Below, one piece after another: positions 49,767 to 54,207 of a DNA stretch of 54,207 nt. The notes beneath the pieces were generated by a model that was not told the origin of the DNA, ran no database searches, and saw only the letters and a program-made list of their open reading frames with translations. Position numbers and translations under genes: made by a program. Every line of letters begins with the position of its first letter. The first letter of the stretch is position 1. This stretch comes from Acidobacteria bacterium 13_2_20CM_2_57_6. GTDB lineage: Bacteria; Acidobacteriota; Terriglobia; Acidiferrales; UBA7541. The DNA lies in NCBI GenBank assembly GCA_001917435.1, contig MNEA01000003.1, forward strand, positions 1-54,207. The letters run 5' to 3'.

Positions 49767-49994
49767 ATGTGGGTCACTGCAACTGACGAGAATCCTCGGC
49801 CTTGGAGATTCCGAGAGGCCTTGAAAGAGAAGGCTGGTTTGACGGATAAAGAGATAGACAAACTGTTTGCAACCTCGGATCACCTTAATCTCGTCGAATT
49901 GGGAATGGCCCTCGAAGAGGCGTACGGAATAGAAATTTTGTACGAAGATCTGTTGATTCCGCCAGATGAGCAAGAAGGTCATCCGCAAAGTTGA
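49767..49994 (+). CDS. Acyl-carrier-like protein lacking the phosphopantetheine Ser
   Basis: A 75-residue protein with an ACP-like core, SDHLNLVELGMALEEAYGIEI, aligned to [20 protein letters not shown] of AcpP; the Ser that carries 4'-phosphopantetheine is His39 here. The helix IV region is shorter and the tail PPDEQEGHPQS differs. GAAGGAAG lies eight bases before the ATG, so it is probably translated. It sits between fabG and acpP. Without the Ser it cannot carry acyl chains in the normal way; a regulatory or structural part is inferred. A decayed duplicate is the alternative. Confidence 0.8.
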   Translation: MWVTATDENPRPWRFREALKEKAGLTDKEIDKLFATSDHLNLVELGMALEEAYGIEILYEDLLIPPDEQEGHPQS

Positions 49995-50019
49995 CCTTGG
50001 GCGGCGGGCTAAATAGAAT
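49991..50019 (+). promoter_or_regulatory. Internal promoter for acpP-fabF
   Basis: TTGACC at 49991-49996, a 17-base spacer and TAGAAT at 50014-50019. The -35 box overlaps the stop codon of the ACP-like gene. Transcription would start near 50026, giving a leader of about 130 bases before acpP. Confidence 0.6.
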
Positions 50020-50157
50020 GGGCAAGTTGCTCAGAGGGGCCCAAACCAACGATTTTGGCGCGGCTGTACTCCGCGCGCGTAGTGCAGGCAAATAAGCCTG
50101 GAAAACGAAGACACAAGTCTATAGACAGGGCGATTTAACGATCGCGGAGGAACAGGA

Positions 50158-50400
50158 ATGGCCAGCGTAGAGGAACGCGTTAAGCAGATTATCGTCGAGC
50201 AACTCGGCGTGGATGAAGCGGAAGTCACCCCCACGGCGTCCTTCGTGGACGACTTGGGTGCGGATTCGCTCGACCAGGTGGAATTGGTGATGGCGTTTGA
50301 AGAAGCCTTCGGCATCGAAGTGCCGGATGAAGACGCCGAAAAAATGACTACCGTCAAGGACGCCGTCGAATACATCGACAAACACGCCAAAGGTAAGTAA
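50158..50400 (+). CDS. acpP: Acyl carrier protein AcpP
   Basis: The 80-residue acyl carrier of fatty acid synthesis. [22 protein letters not shown] holds Ser37, the attachment site for 4'-phosphopantetheine. Acidic composition and the final helix [15 protein letters not shown] match the family. GGAGGAACAGG precedes the ATG. It has its own promoter and lies 29 bases before fabF, so acpP and fabF should be expressed together and at high level. Confidence 0.97.
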   Translation: MASVEERVKQIIVEQLGVDEAEVTPTASFVDDLGADSLDQVELVMAFEEAFGIEVPDEDAEKMTTVKDAVEYIDKHAKGK

Positions 50401-50429
50401 GCCACGGAATTCACATCTCAACAGGGAGC

Positions 50430-51683
50430 ATGGAAGAGTTGACTCGCCGAGTGGTGGTCACGGGTGTTGGACTGGTCTGCGCGCTGGGTATCGGCACGGA
50501 GGAAAGCTGGAAAAACCTCCTCGCTGGGAAGAGCGGCATTGGCCTGATCACCCAGTTCGATACGAATGGCTTCGACTGTAAAATCGCCGGCGAAATCAAA
50601 AACTTCGATCCTTTCCAGTGGATTGAGAAAAAAGAACTGAAGAAGATGGGCCGCTTCATCCAGGTGGCGCTGGCCGCTGCGGATTTTGCCGTGAAGTCTG
50701 CCAACTGGAAGAAGGAAGACTCAGACCTTGACGAAGTCGGCGTTTACATTTCTTCAGGAATTGGCGGGTTTGACATCATCGAGCGCGAGCACTGGAAGCT
50801 GGTCCAAGGCGGGCCAGGCAAGATTTCCCCCTTCTTTATTCCTTCCGCAATTGTCAATCTTGCTTCGGGACACATCTCGATTCGTTACGGTGCGCGCGGA
50901 CCGAATTCCGCCACCGCCACGGCCTGCTCCGCTTCCGCGCACGCCATCGGCGATTCCTTTAAAATTATTGAGCGCGGCGCTGCGGAGATGATGATCTGCG
51001 GTGGCACGGAAGCCACCATTACGCCCATGGGCGTGGGCGGATTCGCGGCCATGAAGGCGCTTTCGACTCGCAACGACGATCCCGCGCGCGCCAGCCGCCC
51101 GTGGGATGCCGGCCGCGATGGCTTTGTCGTGGGCGAAGGCGCCGGTATTCTGACTCTGGAATCTCTGGAGCACGCGCAGAAGCGCAATGCGCCGATCCTC
51201 GCCGAGATTGTCGGTTACGGAATGTCCGGCGATGCTTACCACATCACGCAGCCCGCCGAAAATGGTGACGGCGCCTACCGCGTGATGCGTGCGGCGATCA
51301 AGGATGCGAAGCTCTCGCCGGACGACATTGGCTACGTCAATGCGCACGGCACTTCGACTCCCATCGGCGATGTGATCGAGACGCGTGCCCTGAAAAGGGT
51401 TTTCGGCGAACGCGCGAAAAGAGTGCCCATTAGTTCCACGAAGTCCATGACCGGACATTTGCTGGGGGGCGCGGGAGGTTTGGAAGCCGGCATCAGCGTG
51501 CTCGCTCTTCGCGATCAGATTCTGCCCCCTACTATCAATCTGGAGACTCCCGATCCCGAATGCGATCTGGACTATGTGCCGAATCATGCGCGCAAATCGT
51601 CGTTTGAGTACGCGCTTTCGAATTCGTTTGGTTTTGGCGGCACCAACGCCGCGCTGATTTTTAAGCGTTGGTCCGGCAAATAA
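50430..51683 (+). CDS. fabF: 3-oxoacyl-ACP synthase II FabF
   Basis: FabF elongates acyl-ACP by condensation with malonyl-ACP. RRVVVTGVGLVCALGIGTEESW starts the thiolase fold, TATACSASAHAIGD carries Cys166, NAHGTSTPIGD and STKSMTGHLLGGAGGLEA hold the two catalytic His, and FSNSFGFGGTNAALIF-like SNSFGFGGTNAALIFKRW closes the protein. At 417 residues it is of usual length. It ends the fab part of the operon; etfB follows 52 bases later. Confidence 0.96.
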   Translation: MEELTRRVVVTGVGLVCALGIGTEESWKNLLAGKSGIGLITQFDTNGFDCKIAGEIKNFDPFQWIEKKELKKMGRFIQVALAAADFAVKSANWKKEDSDLDEVGVYISSGIGGFDIIEREHWKLVQGGPGKISPFFIPSAIVNLASGHISIRYGARGPNSATATACSASAHAIGDSFKIIERGAAEMMICGGTEATITPMGVGGFAAMKALSTRNDDPARASRPWDAGRDGFVVGEGAGILTLESLEHAQKRNAPILAEIVGYGMSGDAYHITQPAENGDGAYRVMRAAIKDAKLSPDDIGYVNAHGTSTPIGDVIETRALKRVFGERAKRVPISSTKSMTGHLLGGAGGLEAGISVLALRDQILPPTINLETPDPECDLDYVPNHARKSSFEYALSNSFGFGGTNAALIFKRWSGK

Positions 51684-51735
51684 CTTCCCTTCTGCGTGTC
51701 ACGATTAGTTTTAGAGCCAGAGAAGGAACAATCTT

Positions 51736-52500
51736 GTGAACATCATCGTGTGCATCAAGCAAGTTCCCGCGAAAGATGCGCCTCTGGCCATCGCCGGAAA
51801 TTGGATCAAGGAATCTGACATCGGCTTCGAAATGAACGAGCCGGACAGCTACGCTCTTGAAGAGGCCTTGCGGCTCAAGGAAAAACACGGAGGGGAAGTC
51901 ATCGCGCTATCGATGGGCCCGGAGCGCGTGAAGCAAACGATCAAGGAAGCGCTCGCCAAAGGCGCGGACCGCGCGATTCATGTTATGGACAACAATTTCG
52001 CGCAGCTCGATCCGCTGGGCTCGGCGAAGTCCCTGGCCGCTGCGATTCGCAAGGAAAAGGCCGATTTGGTGCTCACTGGATTGCAGAGCGATGACCACGG
52101 CTTCGGTCAAACCGGCGTGCTGCTGGCCGGCCTGCTCGATCTTCCGCATGCGACCATCATCATGGCCATCGAAGTCAACAACGGCAGAATGAAGTTGAAA
52201 AGAGAATTGGAAGCCGGATGGTTTCAGCACATCGAGTGTCCGGTGCCGGCAGTCCTCTCGATTCAATCCGGCATCAACAAAGTGCGCTACGCGACGCTGA
52301 AAGGCATCATGGCCGCCAAGAAAAAAGAGATTGCCACGCTCACGCGCGAGTCCCTCGGTGTCTCGCATGAGCCCACTCAAAAGATCGAAAAAATTTACGT
52401 CCCTACAAAAACGAAGAAAACGGAATTTCTGACCGGCACTCCCAAAGAAGTAGCAACAAAGCTCGTCGAAAAATTGAGATTCGAAGCGCGCGTGATCTAG
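51736..52500 (+). CDS. etfB: Electron transfer flavoprotein beta subunit
   Basis: The beta subunit of ETF, which takes electrons from acyl-CoA and other dehydrogenases. MNIIVCIKQVPAKDAPLAI opens at a GTG; YALEEALRLKEKHGGEVIALSMGPE, DLVLTGLQSDDHGFGQTGVLLA and the C-terminal part (KLVEKLRFEARVI) match EtfB. The LTGLQSDDHGFGQ segment is the AMP-binding region. AGAAGGAACA lies before the GTG. It overlaps functionally and is only two bases from etfA. Confidence 0.93.
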   Translation: MNIIVCIKQVPAKDAPLAIAGNWIKESDIGFEMNEPDSYALEEALRLKEKHGGEVIALSMGPERVKQTIKEALAKGADRAIHVMDNNFAQLDPLGSAKSLAAAIRKEKADLVLTGLQSDDHGFGQTGVLLAGLLDLPHATIIMAIEVNNGRMKLKRELEAGWFQHIECPVPAVLSIQSGINKVRYATLKGIMAAKKKEIATLTRESLGVSHEPTQKIEKIYVPTKTKKTEFLTGTPKEVATKLVEKLRFEARVI

Positions 52501-52502
52501 CC

Positions 52503-53492
52503 ATGAAAATACTTGTCATCACGGAGCTCCGGCAAGGCAAGTGGAACAATGCCAGTTTCGAGACGCTGGCGGCGGCGCAGCAAATCGCCAAAGATACGTC
52601 GAGCGCGGTGAGCGGTCTGGTGATTGGAAAAGGTGTCGCAGCGTTCGCGAACGAACTGGCCGCGAAAAATGTCGCCGAAGTCCTGACCGTCGAGCATGAC
52701 CTGCTCGAAGCGTACACGCCCGATGGCTATTGCATTGCGCTCAAACAAGTAATCGACAGCGCCAAGCCGGATTTGGTTCTGTTTCCGCACACCTATCAGG
52801 TGCGCGACTTCGCGCCGAAACTTGCGGCTATACTCGGTAAGGGCATGATCGGCGACTGCATCGGTTATCGCAATGAAAGCGGCAAACTCATTTTCGTTCG
52901 CCAGATGTTTCAGGGCAAAACCGCTGCCGACGTCACGTTTACCGGTGCGGCGCCATGGTTCGCCTCATTCCAGTCGGGAGCGTTTCGCGCCGATCTGCTC
53001 GCAGCGCATCCTTCCGGAAAAGCGCCCGTAAACTCTCTGGCCGTCTCGCTGAGCGCGGAGCAGATTCGCACCAAGCCGCTCGACCTCTTCAAGGAAGCGA
53101 AATCAGCAGTAGACCTGACGCAAGCGCCGCTGATCGTCGCCATCGGCCGCGGCATCAAAGCCCCCGAAAATATTCCGCAAGCCGAAGCGCTGGCGAAAGC
53201 GCTGGGCGGCGAGATCGCCGCATCGCGTCCGATTTGTGATGAGGGCTGGCTCCCCATGGAGCGCCAGATAGGCAGTTCGGGGCAGACCATCGCGCCGAAA
53301 CTCTATCTCGCCTTGGGCATCAGTGGCGCGATTCAGCACGTCGTCGGCATGAAGGGCGCCCGCACCATCGTCGCCGTCAACAAGGATTCGAACGCTCCCA
53401 TCTTCGAAATTGCCGACTACGGCGTGGTCGCCGACATCTTCGAAATCATGCCCGCCCTGACAGAAGAGCTGCAAAAACTCAAAAGCGCGTAG
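52503..53492 (+). CDS. etfA: Electron transfer flavoprotein alpha subunit
   Basis: The FAD-binding partner of EtfB. The N-terminal domain (KILVITELRQGKWNNASFETLA) is followed by the FAD domain: LIVAIGRGIKAPENIPQAEALAKALGGEIAASRPICDEGWLPMERQIGSSGQTIAPKLYLALGISGAIQHVVGM holds the full ETF-alpha signature, and VNKDSNAPIFEIADYGVVADIFEIMPAL ends it. With 329 residues it is full length. An ETF-quinone oxidoreductase-like gene begins 600 bases on, so electrons likely pass to the quinone pool. Confidence 0.94.
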   Translation: MKILVITELRQGKWNNASFETLAAAQQIAKDTSSAVSGLVIGKGVAAFANELAAKNVAEVLTVEHDLLEAYTPDGYCIALKQVIDSAKPDLVLFPHTYQVRDFAPKLAAILGKGMIGDCIGYRNESGKLIFVRQMFQGKTAADVTFTGAAPWFASFQSGAFRADLLAAHPSGKAPVNSLAVSLSAEQIRTKPLDLFKEAKSAVDLTQAPLIVAIGRGIKAPENIPQAEALAKALGGEIAASRPICDEGWLPMERQIGSSGQTIAPKLYLALGISGAIQHVVGMKGARTIVAVNKDSNAPIFEIADYGVVADIFEIMPALTEELQKLKSA

Positions 53493-53529
53493 GACACAAG
53501 GATGGATTTGAGAATTCTCTTCGGCCCCT

Positions 53530-53955
53530 CTACAAGGCGGAGCTTAATTGGTTTGCTGGTGCGCCCTCTTTGTAGCGAATTACCCCACTTTGGTCCGTGA
53601 AGAAATACAGCCCGTTGCCGCCATCCATTGGCTGGGCATGAATCTGATATCGATCGATGCTTCCGTTTACGGGGGGAATTTCCGGAAGATAGCTGAACTT
53701 ATAGTGATTTTTCGCTCCCCAGGCGAGCGTTTCATCGATCAACACACTCGTGTATAAATCTTGGAGAGTTTCCGGGAATCCCTTTAATGGATGAGCCGTC
53801 GCATATTCATGTAGACCGTTGTTCAGGATACGAAGCGAACCAATCGCTGAGTCCACATACCCCAGGTTCCGTGCTGGAAGGAGTATGCAGGACAAAAAGA
53901 GTCCTATCAGCACAATTCCGACAAGCACTAAGCTCGCTGCCACAATCTTCTTCAT
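53530..53955 (-). CDS. Pilin-head-like membrane-anchored protein
   Basis: From the ATG at 53955 (GGAGG about ten bases upstream) a 141-residue protein has one N-terminal hydrophobic helix, MKKIVAASLVLVGIVLIGLFL, and an outer part with SAIGSLRILNNGLHEYATAHPLKG and GLYFFTDQSGVIRY. This plan recalls pseudopilin-like proteins of Acidobacteriota, though the helix lacks the processed Phe/Glu of true pilins. It lies between etfA and the ETF-QO-like gene but on the opposite strand. Function unknown. Confidence 0.65.
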   Translation of the reverse strand: MKKIVAASLVLVGIVLIGLFLSCILLPARNLGYVDSAIGSLRILNNGLHEYATAHPLKGFPETLQDLYTSVLIDETLAWGAKNHYKFSYLPEIPPVNGSIDRYQIHAQPMDGGNGLYFFTDQSGVIRYKEGAPANQLSSAL

Positions 53956-54076
53956 CGAGGAACAGCCTCCATACACCAACGACGGCCATTTCATATGATA
54001 ATTCACAAGACTGTTTGTTAACGGCCCGCGTGCCCGGACAAACAATGCGCATGTCGGTCTTGTATTTCCACTCTGC

Positions 54077-54082
54077 TAGAAT
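54077..54082 (+). promoter_or_regulatory. TAGAAT -10 element six bases before a GTG start (leaderless candidate)
   Basis: TAGAAT at 54077-54082 and six bases then lead to the GTG at 54089. There is no Shine-Dalgarno sequence. This repeats the spacing seen before the NIPSNAP gene. A -35 element is not clear. Confidence 0.4.
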
Positions 54083-54088
54083 GATTCA

Positions 54089-54207
54089 GTGACCGTACAG
54101 CGCGAGCAACTGGAAGCGGACGTATTGATCGTTGGCGCCGGCCCCGCTGGCCTTTCCTGCGCGTTGCATCTCGCGAATCTCATCAAAAAGCACAACGAAT
54201 CCAGCGG
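54089..54207 (+). CDS. Electron transfer flavoprotein-quinone oxidoreductase-like protein (5' part; runs off window)
   Basis: Thirty-nine codons are visible from a GTG. VTVQREQLEADVLIVGAGPAGLSCALHLANLI contains the FAD-binding GxGxxG motif near the N-terminus and matches the start of ETF-ubiquinone oxidoreductases (ADVLIVGAGPAGLSCALHL). ETF-QO passes electrons from ETF to quinone at the membrane; its closeness to etfBA supports this. Another FAD oxidoreductase is possible because the diagnostic 4Fe-4S part lies outside the window. Confidence 0.75.
   Translation, partial: MTVQREQLEADVLIVGAGPAGLSCALHLANLIKKHNESS

Noticed and set aside
1..54207. tRNA, rRNA, CRISPR arrays, insertion sequences or prophage
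   Set aside because: Gaps were read for cloverleaf arms, spaced repeats, transposase or integrase genes, and none was found.

Overview
The window looks like an ordinary chromosomal stretch from a GC-rich Gram-negative bacterium, most probably an Acidobacteriota (Terriglobia, Koribacter/Acidoferrum-like). This placement is an inference from gene content: an ergothioneine egtB-egtD pair without egtA/egtC, a heptose kinase and LPS-type glycosyltransferases, outer-membrane beta-barrels, many short secreted proteins with TPR or pilin-head features, a futalosine-pathway menaquinone enzyme, and a CysM/JAMM/MoaD/MoeZ sulfur-carrier cluster. No tRNA, rRNA, CRISPR array, insertion sequence or prophage was seen.

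Layout. 0-5.2 kb: the tail of an unknown gene, then egtB-egtD on the minus strand, divergent from a three-gene OpuC-type compatible-solute ABC importer. 5.2-14 kb: an outer-membrane barrel, secreted unknowns, a NIPSNAP protein, an ArsR regulator with two SRPBCC paralogues, a membrane protein, a DUF1801 protein, an S10 serine peptidase, and two membrane or secreted unknowns. 14-23.7 kb: a Trm112-like protein, heptose-7-phosphate kinase, D-Ala-D-Ala ligase, arginase, a TIM-barrel isomerase overlapping asnS, gamma-glutamyltransferase and MqnD. 24-27.4 kb: secreted and small unknowns, including a HEGSH metallopeptidase candidate, a receiver-only protein and a glutaredoxin-like protein. 27.5-30.6 kb: cysM, a JAMM peptidase, a ubiquitin-like sulfur carrier and a MoeB-rhodanese activating enzyme. 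30.9-38.7 kb: a CDGSH protein, a membrane diguanylate cyclase, a PilZ protein, two overlapping glycosyltransferases, an FHA protein, a TPR membrane protein, dGTPase and a barrel protein. 38.8-43.1 kb: a trehalose operon made of a membrane-anchored sensor-OtsA fusion, a DUF5752 protein and TreT. 43.4-45.7 kb: an RDD protein, a DUF983 protein and a TPR protein. 46-53.5 kb: a long lipid operon, DUF177-rpmF-plsX-fabD-fabG-(ACP-like)-acpP-fabF, followed by etfB-etfA. After a pilin-like unknown on the minus strand, the start of an ETF-quinone oxidoreductase-like gene runs off the end.

Much of the window serves envelope building and stress protection: fatty acids, peptidoglycan and LPS precursors, ergothioneine, betaine-type uptake and trehalose. 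There is no single striking new system such as a defence island. The best leads are: (1) a two-copy composite intergenic element (282-440 and 30719-30880) whose conserved blocks sit at nearly identical spacing; (2) a sulfur carrier whose C-terminus runs eight residues past Gly-Gly beside a JAMM peptidase; (3) a trehalose-6-phosphate synthase fused to a transmembrane sensor and HAMP-like region; (4) an acyl-carrier-like protein in the fab operon with His in place of the phosphopantetheine Ser. Several promoters fit a TTGACN-N17-(T/A)ANAAT pattern, and two genes look leaderless.
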